Source: Coriaria nepalensis
Lineage: Eukaryota; Streptophyta; Magnoliopsida; Cucurbitales; Coriariaceae
Reading direction: 5' to 3'
DNA: 64,000 nucleotides
NCBI GenBank assembly: GCA_027186245.1
Contig: CP114485.1
Span: 12,056,001-12,120,000, forward strand
Position numbers and translations under genes: made by a program. The first letter of the stretch is position 1; each line of letters opens with the position of its first letter. Shown here piece after piece: positions 1-12,480 of this stretch. The notes beneath the pieces are model-generated. The model did not search any database, was not told the origin of the DNA, and saw only the letters and a list, made by a program, of their open reading frames with translations.

Positions 1-540
1 GAAACAAATTAAATATGAAAATTTAGTTTGATAAATATAAAAGAAAAGTCCATCATACCTTAATAAAAAAAAAGTTCATCCCAAATTCAAGAAAATTATT
101 ACATTCATCTCAATGGTTGATTTTTCTATATTCATTACCAAAAACCTACTTCAGTGAATTAAACATAATTTTTACTACAAACGTCCGAATATATTGATTT
201 CAATGCCTATAAAAATTTAAAAGAGAAATCTACAACTTTTATGTTGATAACTTTCCCCACAAAAATCATTCTTATGGCGAAATTTTATAGGAAATAATAG
301 ATCAAAAAAACTTATTTAGGAAATAAGATTATAGGCCATTTTTACTCACTCAAAAAGAACAATTAAAGAGGCATAGATTATTCTTCATTTAGACAAAGAT
401 GGCTTCTCATCTCAAAAGTATAAGGAAATCGACAATGACAAATGAAATGTGCAAATCATTATGTTAGTATAATAAAACAATTCTTGCAACACTAAAAAAT
501 AATTGCAACAATGTGTTCTAGAAAAATTTAACTTATAGGT

Positions 541-1665
541 GAATCAATGGACGATATCGAATACGATCAAGTGATCTTCGAAGTATCCCTCAGCTACTTT
601 TGAAAAATGTCATGTTAAGCGACACAAAACAACAAAATTCCTTGACTTAAAGAAAACTCTTTATGATTGGTTTCTTCAATACCAAGAACGTGTGAATATG
701 ATTGGAGAATTAATCACAAAAAAAACTAAAAATTTTCTTTAAAAAAATGTACTCTTAGAATATTTTAGAATTCTATTTTTCTCAAAATTGGCTCGAGCGC
801 TTCAAATCAAGACATGTGAGAAGAAAACTATCGTCGTTTTGGAGAAAGTAGATAAGTTGATATTGAGCGCACGAAGAGTAATTTAATTTCTATAAGAGAG
901 AAAGTGGATCTATTTCAGATGAAATATATTTCCAATATGGATAAAATGTGATTGTTTTTTAGACTACAACTAGATCATTCTCTTGCAACAAAGTAACTTG
1001 AAGGAAAAAAAATAAGATAAGGAAAGACTTACCATTGTTATTTATTGTAATGAGGATGGTTCAGAGAAAATTCCTTCATGGATTATTGGAAAACATGCTA
1101 AACCACGATGCTTCAAGAATGTAAACTTGCTGAGTATAAATTGTGAGTATCATGCCAACAAATGAGCATGAATAAATGGGTTGTTATTTAAAAAATATGT
1201 TCAATAGTTCGATAAAAAATGGATTGATAGAAAAGTTCTCTTGCGTATCAATAATTGTCATGCTCATTCAAAAATTATTGAAGGTTTGCAAAGTGTTGAA
1301 TTATTTTTGTTGCCACCAAATTAAATATCAAAGATCCAACCTTATGATGTAGGAATTATTCGAGCTTTCAAGATGTATTATCGTCGTCGATTTGATCATA
1401 ATCTCTTAGAAGGTTATGAAATAGGGTAGCTGAATCCATAAAAGATAAATGTTTTAGAAACAATGAATTTTTTAAATTATTGATTTGACAATGGTTGTCC
1501 ATGAAAGTGCAATTGCAAATTGCTTTCGATATTATAAAATTCGGTTTATGGATAACATGAGTTCAAATAATTTGAATGAAGTGTTAGATGTAGAAGACAT
1601 TCAAGAGTTGTATAATATAATCAAATAGTTGAATTATTGTAATGAAATAAATATTGAGAATATCT
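541..1665 (+). pseudogene. degraded pogo/Tigger-type DDE transposase relic
   Basis: Conceptual translation in several frames, interrupted by stops, recovers blocks of the DDE_1 (pogo/Tigger, CENP-B-like) transposase. Around 1021-1130 it reads ERLTIVIYCNEDGSEKIP followed by IGKHAKPRCFKN, the usual block holding the first catalytic region. Around 1219-1310 it reads KVLLRINNCHAHSK and then VELFLLPPN, and around 1334-1390 QPYDVGIIRAFKMYYRRR, the typical C-terminal block. The family has DNCPAH at the second catalytic aspartate; here it is NNCHAH, so that residue is Asn, and stop codons lie inside the blocks. The copy is therefore dead. I did not find its terminal inverted repeats. No intact reading frame of useful length remains. 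The family assignment rests on the order and spacing of these blocks. Confidence 0.75.
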
Positions 1666-2381
1666 TGAACTACTTGGGAGAAAACAACACAACTTTAAAG
1701 ATGCTGACCGACGAGTAGATAAGTGAGAGGGTCTAGAAATTGATCAAGATATTGAAGTTGAAGATGATAGTTATATAAATATTGTTTTGTAAAAGATGCT
1801 CTCAAAGCCTTGATGAAAACTATACTAGAATTTTTTACAATGTTACAAAAATTTAAAGATGAGTCCAAGTTGATATCAATTAAAAAAAATTAGTAATTTA
1901 ATCATATTTTAAGAATATTTCATAATTAAATAATAAATATTATATATTATAAAATTCTCAATTTATATATTTTCTGGGATCTATATAAATTTTTTAAAAT
2001 ATATAATTTTATAAATTTGATATATTATTTTTAAATCAAGACTAATAAAAATTATTATTTAAGTGATATTATTAATTTATTATAATTCTATTATAATTAT
2101 CTTTTTCTTTTTCGAATATACACTTAATTTTTTTCATGTATAAAACAAAATAGAGAAATAAACTTCATGTGTTATAGAGTTATACATATATTTTATTCTC
2201 AAAACTTACTATTTATTAGGATTTCGAATTACGATGCATACACTGAATTATTAATTAATAGGGACAACCTTAAAGGAAATTACAAATATATCCAAAAATC
2301 TGTTTCTTGAAAGGTGGACCATTTCGTTCAGTTTCAGTTGAGCGAAACGCTCTCCAGCTCTCCGGCACTCACGCTCCTCTC
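1666..2381. other. AT-rich spacer and DEG15 upstream region
   Basis: Very AT-rich spacer between the transposase relic and DEG15. The last 80 bases before the ATG are less AT-rich and pyrimidine-rich (CTCTCC and similar), as expected for a plant 5' leader. I see no clear TATA box and no gene here. Confidence 0.5.
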
Positions 2382-5300
2382 ATGGCTTCCCCTGAAATCG
2401 TCGATTATGCTCGAAATTTCGCCGTCATGGTCAGAGTTGAAGGCCCTGTAAGCCTCTCTCTCTTAAAACTTTTTTCTTCGAGATGACGATCAACAGTGCA
2501 AGCCTATTATTTTTTCTTGTTTAGGATCCGAAGGGTTTGAAGATGCGAGAGCATGCTTTTCATCACTACTAGTGAGTAATTAGCTTCAATTAAACTGATT
2601 CAAGTGATTTACTCTATTCTTGCATTGAATTTGTTGTTAATTCGAAATACATCTTTATGATATGTAAAGCTCGGGGAGGACAACTCTATCAGCATCTGGA
2701 TTGCTATTGCCTGATAATCTTTACGATTCTGAAGTAGCTAAGCATATTTCTGGCCTCAATGATCCGTGTACGGCATTGGTTTTAACAGTTTCGTCAATTT
2801 TCGAGCCTTTTCGGACTCCACATCAAAGGGGAACTATTCATGAGGTTGAATGTTTATCATACTTTGTTTTAGATAACTTCTCTATCTTGCAATATATGTT
2901 TTTTTCCCTTGAATTTATTAAATTTTTATTTGGATTTCGTGTCCTGCAGGGGAGGCCTGAGTTGATTTCTGGTGCGATGATTGATATTATGGTAGAGGTA
3001 CAAGAAAACAAGCCAAACTGCTTTGATGAATTGATGAGTAATTAAGGATGATGATAGTTTAGGCTTTGAACTTTGATTTAATACATTAATATTTATTGGT
3101 GTTTAGGGGAAAATGTCTATCAGGGAAGACTTGGATGTTGGGGAGAACGCAGCTCCTTGTTGGCATTCTGCGCAACTTTTAGCACTAGTAGGAATCTTGA
3201 TCACTGTTTGGTTGATTTTATTTGATTATGAGTTGTTATGTGGTTTTTGATGCCTGACTTGATCTACAGATTGACATTCCTGCATCTTCTGCTGCTCTCC
3301 AATCACTCACTGATACTTCTTTAGTTTCCCCATACCAAGAATGGGGGGTTGGATGGTCTTTGGTTTCAAATGCTAATGATCCCCAACCTTCTAGTGATGT
3401 CATTAAGAAACAGGTTAGTCTTCTTAAAATGTTCTCTTCCATTTACTTGTCACGTGGTTGCGAAAGCAATGTGGGAATCGTGCTTAAGATGGGCTTGACA
3501 AGAAATCTTTCCATCACTGGCAGAGGAATTTGACTCCAGAAGAATCAGGCCGCTTATCTAGTGTTGGAAATCTAACTGCTAGAATGGCCATTGTCGGTGT
3601 TTCTTTATCACATCCGGTGAACTTTTTGTTTCTTTCTTCCCCCGTCTCTTTGATTATAATTTCCATATTAGCGTACTGTGGTGTAATAACTTGTGCAGAA
3701 AGTCTGCTGTATCTTTGTTCTTTTAACTGAGCTCTTTTTTACTACGGATTATTGTTATATAGGGTATGGAAAATATCACTATATCACCCACAAGTAAGAG
3801 AGGAGCTTTTCTTCTTGCTGTTGGTTCTCCCTTTGGAGTCTTGTCACCTGTGCATTTCTTTAACAGGTGGTGTTATCACACTTCTTCTGGTTAGTTTCTT
3901 AAGCAAGTTGCATCTTGAAGAACTTTATCATTATGTTTGATTAAAGTGGCATTAGCCCTTTGTCATTGTGTGCTTTCATTTTACCTTATAGGGAATGAAC
4001 ATCCTTTTTTAAATCCACACATCTCCATAATTAGTTGATTTTTTCAATTTCCATATGATAGATGAGACAGATCATTAGTGTCACCATCTATCATTGAAGC
4101 CAATCAGCATTGTTGCTTATTGGGGATAGCATCTTGAAAAGACAGTTCCCAAGAGTGGTGGATTGATCTGAAGTTATACAAATTGATTGACTTTTCTTGG
4201 TACAATTTGCTAAGCATATTTTGAGCAGAACAACTCCCTGAATCAATTAATAAGATGATACCTACTTTAATCAGCATTTGTGTCTCTCTTCGAAATTCTG
4301 CTGCTGCTGCTACCCCTTATGGCACTTTAAACTTCTCTCACTAAATCTTTTTTCTGTTGCTCTATACATTTGGCTGCTCATATCAGCATATCAGTGGGAT
4401 CCATTGCCAACTGCCATCCACCAAACTCATCTTTTAACTCGCTACTCATGGCCGATATACGGTGTCTTCCTGGTACAGGATATTCGTTATATTTTTATTT
4501 TGTCATTTCTTTTTATCATAGTGGCTGCATTTTCTTACCACCATAACACTAATTTGTTTTTTTCAGGAATGGAAGGTAGTCCTGTTTTTGATGAACATGC
4601 ACGCCTCATTGGTATCTTGAGTAGACCATTGAGGCAGAATACTTCTGGTACTGAAATTCAGGTAGCATGACTCATTATATGTAATCAAATGTTTTTTTGT
4701 TTTTTTTTTCATAGTTAATGCTCATCCAAGAGTCTAGCCTTGGTTAACAGCTTGTGATTCCATGGGAAGCCATTGCAAGCTCTTGGAGTGACTTGCTGCA
4801 GGAGCCTCAAAATGTGGGAAAAGGGATTGATAATGACCAGAAAATCTTAAATGCCATAGGGAAGGACTCTATAACTAACAGTCCAGAGTTAAATGCATCT
4901 TTCACTTGCAATGGGGATCATAATTCTCATTGTCTTTCTCCGTCATCAGTTGAGAAGGCGATGACTTCTATTTGCCTTGTTACTGTTGATGATGGAGTAT
5001 GGGCATCTGGTGTTCTCCTCAACAACCAAGGCCTGATCCTTACAAATGCTCATCTTCTGGAGCCATGGAGATTTGGGAAATCAAATACAAACAGTGGAAG
5101 ACTTAAAACTCTGATAAATTCAGAGTTACTTCCAGTCCTATCTGAGGATCCCTTACCTAGCAACCAAAGGCATCCGAGCTTACTGCTAAAAACATTAAAC
5201 AACAAAGATTCTCTATCACAGGTTGAGCAGGGAGAATACAAGTCGACTTCGATTTATAGAAGCCATAGAGGTATACTTGTTCGCATGGATCATACACAGC

Positions 5301-6711
5301 CTTGGACTTGGTGTGATGCTAAAGTAGTTTATATTTGTAAAGGACCTTTGGATATTGCCCTACTGCAGCTTGAGCAAGTTCCAGATCAGCTTTCCCCCAT
5401 TGTTATGGATATTAAATGTCCCTCTGTAGGATCAAAGGCATACGTTATTGGACATGGACTATTTGGCCCAAAATGTGGTATAACACTTTCTTAGCTTTTG
5501 GATTATTTCATTAGTATTTGTTCATCGAGATTTTCATTTTTATCCATTCATCCCACACCATTTTTTTTCTAACGTAACAAGTTCAATGTTTGATGGCTGA
5601 TGCAACATTGTTTTATAGATTTATCATTGGTTCTACATTCAATGATAAACACCTATTTCCCAGATCTACAAATGTGGGCATTTTAGCCATTATATTATCT
5701 GAAAAAGAGTTGGCAAGTGGCCTCCATTTCTTACTTTATTTACTGTATCTGGTTCTGGTTTGGATTTTCCTTAGGCTTCTCCCCATCTGTTTGCTCCGGT
5801 GTGGTTGCAAAAGTGATCAAAGCAAAGATTCCTCCCTCCTATCAATCTCCCCAACAAGGATATCCACTAGAAGGCTTCTTCCCTGCAATGATTGAAACAA
5901 CAGCTGCTGTTCATCCAGGCGGTAGTGGAGGTGCTGTTGTTAATTCAAACGGTCATCTGATTGGTCTTGTTACAAGGTAACTATTCGGGTTTTATATTAT
6001 TTCAAACTAATTCATCTACTCTACATGTTTTTCCATGATGTGATTTTGAACTCACCTGAAATATATTTTTTGTTCTCTCTCTACCGCTTGACTCCCACTT
6101 TCACTGAGATATGTGATTTGTTTACAAGGTTTTTGTAATTTTGATTTACAGCAATGCGAGGCATGGGGGTGGAAGAGTAATTCCACACTTGAACTTCAGC
6201 ATTCCTTCTGCCGCTCTGGCGCCCATCTTCAAATTCTCGAAAGGTGATACAAATATATATATAATATATCAAGATCTAGCATCTTACTCTATGTTTTTAT
6301 ATGATGTGTCTTCCTTACTGGCTCGAATCCGATGAAAGTCGCTCTCTCTTGTTTTTCTAGAAAATATGTAGTACGACTAATTCAAAATAAGCTTAGACAC
6401 ATGGTTCTTTCCTGATTTTATTTTTTTATTTTTCAGATATGAAGAACATTTCACTTCTGCAAATTCTTGATCAGCCGGATGAGGAACTCTCTTCGGTATG
6501 GGCACTAGTGCCGCCTTTATCTCCTAAGCCCCCACCTTTACCTAATCTACCTCAATCGCCTGGAGAAGACAATAATAATAACAAGAAATCAAAGGGGTCT
6601 AGCTTTGCAAAATTTATAGCAGAAAGACAGCAACTGTTTAAAAAGCCGACTGCATTTGAGAAGCCGGAGGAGGGGCTTTCTACTCGGGTAATAATTCCGA
6701 GCAAATTATGA
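2382..6711 (+). CDS. DEG15: DEG15-type glyoxysomal/peroxisomal processing protease
   Basis: Trypsin-like serine protease that in plants removes the PTS2 presequence from proteins imported into peroxisomes. I resolve 14 coding exons, all phase-consistent: 2382-2447, 2525-2571, 2670-2844, 2950-2997, 3107-3187, 3270-3413, 3503-3616, 3763-3866, 4387-4472, 4567-4661, 4751-5477, 5775-5976, 6152-6243 and 6437-6711. The product is 751 aa, against about 709 aa for the Arabidopsis protein. The likely triad is His421 (TNAHLLEP), Asp521 (PLDIALLQ) and Ser613 (HPGGSGGA). The last three residues are SKL, a peroxisomal targeting signal type 1. The N-terminal half repeats the logic of the protease fold without its serine context (GSPFGVLSP, then GMEGSPVF). 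The start was chosen because exon 1 ([15 protein letters not shown], then VEGPDPKG across the first intron) fits the family N terminus. Exon 7 is the least conserved exon, so its acceptor is the least certain. Confidence 0.95.
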
Positions 6712-9700
6712 CCTGTAAATGATTTCTGATATACTAGACCACATATCTGAATTTGAAATGTTCAGCCACAAGGGATTGAAAATTGGAAGGGAATACAGAG
6801 GCGTAAACATGTAATCATATACTAGATTCATATGATTATTAGGGCCATGTATGAACGTGACTTTCCTTTTCATCCGCAAATCCTTACCTTATAATTTATT
6901 TATTATTATTATTTTATTTTTTTTACCCACTATTACGGCATTACGCTAGTTTTGCCTTGCCTGGTGACCCGGATGAAGAAAAATGGGAGCTTTTTGATAA
7001 ATAATAAAAGTCCAAAATTGTATTTAGAGCATCATAATTTTTAAATTTAACTCAATTTTAATTATTTTATTTTATTTTTTTAAAAAACATTAAAAATAAG
7101 AAATAGCTAATTAAATATGAGAGAAATTTTATTTATATTTTAAAATTATTACACATGCTGACATACATATAATAACCGGAAGACGAAGTGAAGAGACCCG
7201 TCAGTCAATATTTGTAAACTTTAATCACAATCCAAAGGTTCTTGACCCAACCAAATCAGTGAAAATAATTGTAGATGAGCTTAGAAAAGGACGGAACCTC
7301 AATACGAGGTCATGTAGCCCCCCCCCCCCCTCCCCCTGCTCGGGCATGAAGAATTTAAGCAGTTGGATCGTTATTTCTTCCTAATAAAATTATGTATTTT
7401 TCACCTATTTTTTTCTCAGGTATATATGGGAATGTTGAGTTTTGATTGAATACAATGGGGTCAAAGAATCCTTTAATTTGAGATCTTGAGGCCTTAAAAG
7501 TCAACTCTATCTTCTAAATAATTTTATATTATTTTATTTTAATATTTAATTTCTAAAAAAATATATATATATATTTATATATAATAACTCGTCTTATTGA
7601 TGTTGAAAGTAAAATATTCATCTCTTTTTTTTTTTAACCGACTGATAATTTTTATTTTTATTTTTATTTAACTAATAATATTTTAGTAATTTTAATAGCT
7701 TCTAATAAGGATACCCTAAACTAATGTATAATAATAAGAAACACGTGGGTTGGATCCTCTTAGAGCGAAGGGTGGGGCACCTTAATTACTACAACCTTAT
7801 ATATTAATCATATAATTATTATTCTACCAATCAATGAGAAAGTGCCACATCATAACTCCTCCAAAATCAAAATGCTAATTACTTTTAGCAACCAACTTGG
7901 TTGGTCCATGCAATGATAACATTGATAGATCAATGTTCCTCGGCTGACCAAATGATGGATCTAGACGGCCAAATAAATAAATAAATAAATAAATAAATAA
8001 AAAATTTGATGACTTTATCGGGTTCTGTAGTATCGATTTCAAGGGATATACATTGATGGATAGTGGGTCCCCCGTTTCATAATTAAGAAAAAATAAAAAA
8101 TAATAATAATAATAATAATAAAGAAGAACAAGATGAGGAAGAGGGTCCCATTTAATCAAAAACCATGAATATGTATGTGTTTGTGGTGTGTTAAAGACAG
8201 ATACTGGATTGTTCCTCCATGCAGTAGTGATTAGCCATGTCCCACTTTTATAATTATTCAAAATTCTCTCTCTCACAACATAATTTAATAATAGATAAAT
8301 AAATAAATATTTATACATATTGAATGTGTCTTTTATTTTTAAGTAAATGAGAGAAATGTTACTCTTTTATAAATGAAAATTATTATATTCATTTTATTTT
8401 ATTTTATTTATACCGATAATCAAATCGAATGATTATTTAAATTAATTGTTAAAATAAAAATTAATAATATAAATATATAAATTTAGAAAATTATGATAAT
8501 AAGATAACTAAATTAAATGATAAATTCTTTCATAAATTCAGTTTACAAAATACTAATTTAGATTTAAAATTTTATATGACGACTAATATAATATATGATA
8601 CTGATATTTCTATTTATGATTGAGTGATATACGATAAAGTAAATCTGACTACAAATTTCGCTAATTAAGTAACGTAATAGATCATTTTTATCTTTCCACA
8701 GTAAAAGGTGATTAGTGATGCAATTGCAAACCCCCAAGAAAAATTATTCTAATTCGGGGACAGAGATTTGAGTATGGCAGACCAAAGATTTGCTTTACTA
8801 GGAAACCACAGCACTCACACTCCACGCATCCCAAACACCATATTGTATATAAATAAATACATATATATATATATAATTAATTGTTAATGATTCTATAAGA
8901 TATCTTAAGTTGTTTGTTTAATTAATCTTATATAATAGTTAACTAATACTAGAACCCTAATTTGATTTGAAAAAGGTTGAGTGATTGATGATTTATAACT
9001 TAATTAGCCCTCTAACCTAACACTATTAATTCAATTGGAAAAGCTTCTTTCTTAGCTTATCTATACTACATGTCTAAAATGGGTTTCATTGAATCAAAAT
9101 TTCAACATTAACTCTTTTACAGTGCATTCGAGAGATATCTTCATTATTAATCTCATACATATATAAATAAATATACTTAGGATTCCATATAAAAACTTCA
9201 AGGATTAAAATTTCTCTCGAATTGAATTACATTACAAATACACTTGAGAGAAGGAGTTACATCCAAACAAAACATGTATTCATGAAAACTTTCCAGTTTC
9301 AAAGATGATTCAGAGGGATAAAGTGGATGATTAAAGCAAAGTGAAGCAGTGTAAAAGGGAAAATTAAAATAAAAATAAAAATAGATGACGAAAAGCATTT
9401 GAAATTGTCAGCTGATAGACACCACATGCACAAGAAGAATGAACGAACCCCATAATCAATTTTTTTTTTTTTCTTTTTTTTCTTACCAACTCAATCAGCT
9501 TCTACAAATTGTAACACATTAGCTCACCTTCTCCAAGTCCATGCATTCAATCAGCCTCCTTTCTCTACCACTTTCTAATACCCCATCCCTCTTTGAAACT
9601 TTCTATCACAAAGTTAGAAACTCTTTATCTCCTTTCTTTGTCATTTCTTTATCTTACAAATCATCAAGTTAGATGAACTGGTGTTGAGTTGATCGATTTG

Positions 9701-10541
9701 GGACTCTAACTAGATTGACATTAAAAATCCAATTTGAACCCACAAAACTTCAGTTTGTCTAAATCAAACACTAAGGAATATATATCGAGTTCCAAACGCT
9801 AGTGAAGAGACGAAAAGTGAGTATATATCATCAACATATAACATTTTATTAAAGAAAATATTGAGAAAATATTTCAAATCTGAAAGGAAAAGTTTGAATA
9901 TATTCACAACAGAGAGAAAATTAAGGTATATATATAACTAAGCAAAAAGGAAGAAATAAATAAATAAAAATATAAGACTTTATTATATTTTTTAATCTAC
10001 TATTTATTTAAAGTTCAAATAAATTAATTCTCAACCCATAAAAATTCTGTATAATGTAGAGAGCTACTAAGCAGCTAACTAAAACCTCTAAATTACAACA
10101 TATATTTTTCAACATCTCAAAAAATTCCCTGCACTTATCATACATGCATATACCATTCATTCTACATGTGATGAAGGAGAAGATATATGCTGGATCGATC
10201 ATATACTACGATAAGAAACTACAACATGTCGATCAAAACGTTATATTTTTTGTGACATTTTCTTTTGAAAATGTAATGAGAAAAAAAAAACATCATTTCA
10301 CAACATTTTTCTTTATGTAATAAAAAAAAAATCGGAAAATAACATTTTTTTTTCCTACATTTTTCTGAAATGTCACAAGAAAATCAACGCTTTTCACAAA
10401 TTTGGTTTTTTGGTATGAAAAAAAAAAAACCTAAAGATCAATTGATTCCTGAGAATTATGCTGTGGGGTACTACTAGTACCTTTGGAGGCTTTTAAGGGA
10501 GCTCGAAGAATGGCTGGATGGTCAATAAAAATTAAGGATCA
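6712..10541. other. intergenic region, no gene seen
   Basis: DEG15 3' flank and spacer to the Dof gene. It is AT-rich, with a short poly-C run near 7319-7336, an AAAT-type microsatellite near 7970-8000 and an AAT microsatellite near 8098-8119. The open frames here (for example about 7875-8318) are low-complexity, rich in Tyr, Phe and Leu, and match no family I know. The minus-strand Dof transcript should end in the right-hand part of this interval. Confidence 0.6.
7970..8000. repeat. (AAAT)n microsatellite
   Basis: About seven tandem copies of a 4-bp unit. No coding function is likely. Confidence 0.85.
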
Positions 10542-11576
10542 TCATGGAGCTTGATGATCAGGGCCACCATGAAATCCTGGAAGATGATGATTATCATGCC
10601 ACTTGGTAGTGGGCCCACCACCTGACGACGATCCAGCGGCTGTGGTGCTATTGTTGCCGATTGTCCAGAGAGAAGCGTCGGCAGCAGCCGTCTGATTGTT
10701 GATATTATCAATGAAGCCGATCTGATCATCATGATACCATTCATCATAATGATGTTGAGAAGAAGAATTTCGAGCCCTTGTAGTATTTGTACTACGACTA
10801 TTTGACTGCGTCATCAAACTCCCTTGATCATGATGAGATGGATAGAAGGGTACTTGATGTGATGATAATCCGAAAGGATGAATATTGAACCCGGCCGGTT
10901 CATACAATCCCAAATTGGAACCCAACCTGGCCGATTGACCGGTATAATTAGCTGACAAGTCGATCATACTCGGCGGTTGAAATTGCGGAATTAAAGACTG
11001 ATGATGAGGATGGGGATGATTATGATCATTAATTGTTGGCAGGGAAGAAATTGCATACCCTCCACTGGAAAATTGTATTGAATTTGACGACGATCCCATG
11101 ATCATATTCTGAGACAGTGGTGGTGAGGGAGGCAGCAGCAGTGGTGATAGTGGCGGTAATGAAGCCGGTTGAGTTAACATAGACCCAGATGATGAGTTAT
11201 TGTTCAAAATATTCGGCAGAGAGGATGTAGCTGATGTTGAAGCAGTTTTGGCTCTTTTGGTTGCTTTCCGGCATCCGCCCCCAACTGGTACGTTACGAAG
11301 CGTGCCACCTTGAGTCCAATACCTTCTGCAAGTCTTGCAGAAGTAACGAGGCTGAGTGAGAGAATAGTTGTTGTAGTAACAGAACTTGGTGTTGGCCGAG
11401 TCGCAACGGGGGCAATTTTGTGCCTCGTGATGCTCCTGATTATTTTCTGCTTGTGATGGTAGAGATGGATTTTTCGATCTCGGATTCGATTTCGGCTGTG
11501 ATGTGATTTCTTCTTGATCATTTCCAGCAGCTCCTCTTTCATGATGTTGATGAAGATGATCTCTATCTTGCTGCAT
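10542..11576 (-). CDS. Dof zinc-finger transcription factor (DOF1.4-like)
   Basis: Plant-specific DNA-binding factor that recognises AAAG cores; nuclear. A single coding exon gives 344 aa. The Dof finger has Cys55, Cys58, Cys80 and Cys83 (CX2C-X21-CX2C), with the family signatures [19 protein letters not shown] and [10 protein letters not shown], followed by a basic KRAK stretch. The N terminus is His/Gln/Glu-rich. The long C-terminal part is rich in Ser, Pro, Asn and His and looks like a disordered activation region. The ATG at 11576 has an in-frame TGA seven codons upstream, so the frame cannot extend without splicing. Its neighbour DEG15 is also next to a Dof gene (DOF1.4) in Arabidopsis, which supports that identity, but the domain alone does not settle the subgroup. 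Confidence 0.92.
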   Translation of the reverse strand: MQQDRDHLHQHHERGAAGNDQEEITSQPKSNPRSKNPSLPSQAENNQEHHEAQNCPRCDSANTKFCYYNNYSLTQPRYFCKTCRRYWTQGGTLRNVPVGGGCRKATKRAKTASTSATSSLPNILNNNSSSGSMLTQPASLPPLSPLLLPPSPPLSQNMIMGSSSNSIQFSSGGYAISSLPTINDHNHPHPHHQSLIPQFQPPSMIDLSANYTGQSARLGSNLGLYEPAGFNIHPFGLSSHQVPFYPSHHDQGSLMTQSNSRSTNTTRARNSSSQHHYDEWYHDDQIGFIDNINNQTAAADASLWTIGNNSTTAAGSSSGGGPTTKWHDNHHLPGFHGGPDHQAP

Positions 11577-11910
11577 CGATTCAATACTTCTCTCTCAATC
11601 TTGTCTAATATTATATGATGTACATATAATATTTTGCTTTGCTTGAGATGTATGGCTTCTGTGTATATATATTACAAGAGGAGGACTAGGGCAAGAAGGG
11701 TGTTTTTTTTTTTTTTTTGGCTTATGTGAAATAATAAGCCAGAGAGAATATAAGCGTTTCAGACTAGAGACTGATCAAAACGTGTCTTTCAACATCTGAT
11801 GAGAATCTACCAAAAGAAACCAAAAACCAGTACACAGAAACAAATTAAACCCTTTAAGCATGAAGCCTCAAGGGTTTGATTAATTTCTTCACTCTCTCAC
11901 CAACCCAATG

Positions 11911-11944
<34 letters not shown>

Positions 11945-12480
11945 ATAAATGTCTAGGAGAGAGAAAAAAAGAAGAAGCTGTTTTTTCCTTCTTCTCAAAT
12001 TTGGAGGGGAAGGGTGGGGATTGGAATTGAATTGGGTTTAGTGAAAGATGGACAAGAGAATGATTGTTGAAGGAGAAATGGAAACTGCAAAATTTCTGCT
12101 GATGAATGGCTGTTTTTGATGATTCATGATTTATAAAACTACGACGTACAATATAATATTTATGAAGATCGATACATCATAAAAAGAATACATATGAAAG
12201 AATTTCTAATCTTTCTAGCTTGCTACGTACTCAACTAGCTCTCTATAACTGGGATGAGGAAAAATGAAGAGGCTTCGGCTGAGTCGCCGCCACAAGTGGT
12301 GGTTCTGGTTGATGGGTGGTGGAGATGGTGGTGGGTTGGCAGAGCTAGCTAGTTTGTCAGCAAATCATTCTCTCTTCTTGGTATTATTATTATAATTGGT
12401 TTTTTTTTTTTTTTTTCCTTTCTCTTGTTCCACTTTCTAGCTTGTTTCTGACAATGCTCATATCTACATTCTCTCTTAAT
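11577..12480 (-). promoter_or_regulatory. Dof gene 5' leader and proximal promoter
   Basis: Region upstream of the Dof start on the minus strand. It contains a CT/GA dinucleotide tract near 11917-11941 (read as GA on the sense strand), typical of plant 5' leaders and core promoters. A more GC-rich part lies near 12270-12340. No long frame extends the protein. The transcription start cannot be fixed from sequence. Confidence 0.4.
11917..11941. repeat. (CT)n microsatellite
   Basis: About twelve CT units in the presumed Dof leader or promoter. Confidence 0.85.

Noticed and set aside
4278..4670. Open frame spanning DEG15 exon 9, intron and exon 10
   Set aside because: Only its parts at 4387-4472 (in another frame) and 4567-4661 belong to DEG15; the rest is intron.
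7875..8318. 147-codon minus-strand frame
   Set aside because: It runs through AAT and AAAT microsatellites, giving runs of Tyr and Phe-Ile-Tyr-Leu repeats; no family match.
11204..11584. Open frame overlapping the Dof gene on the same strand
   Set aside because: It is a shifted frame of the Dof coding sequence without family features; the Dof frame has the complete zinc finger.
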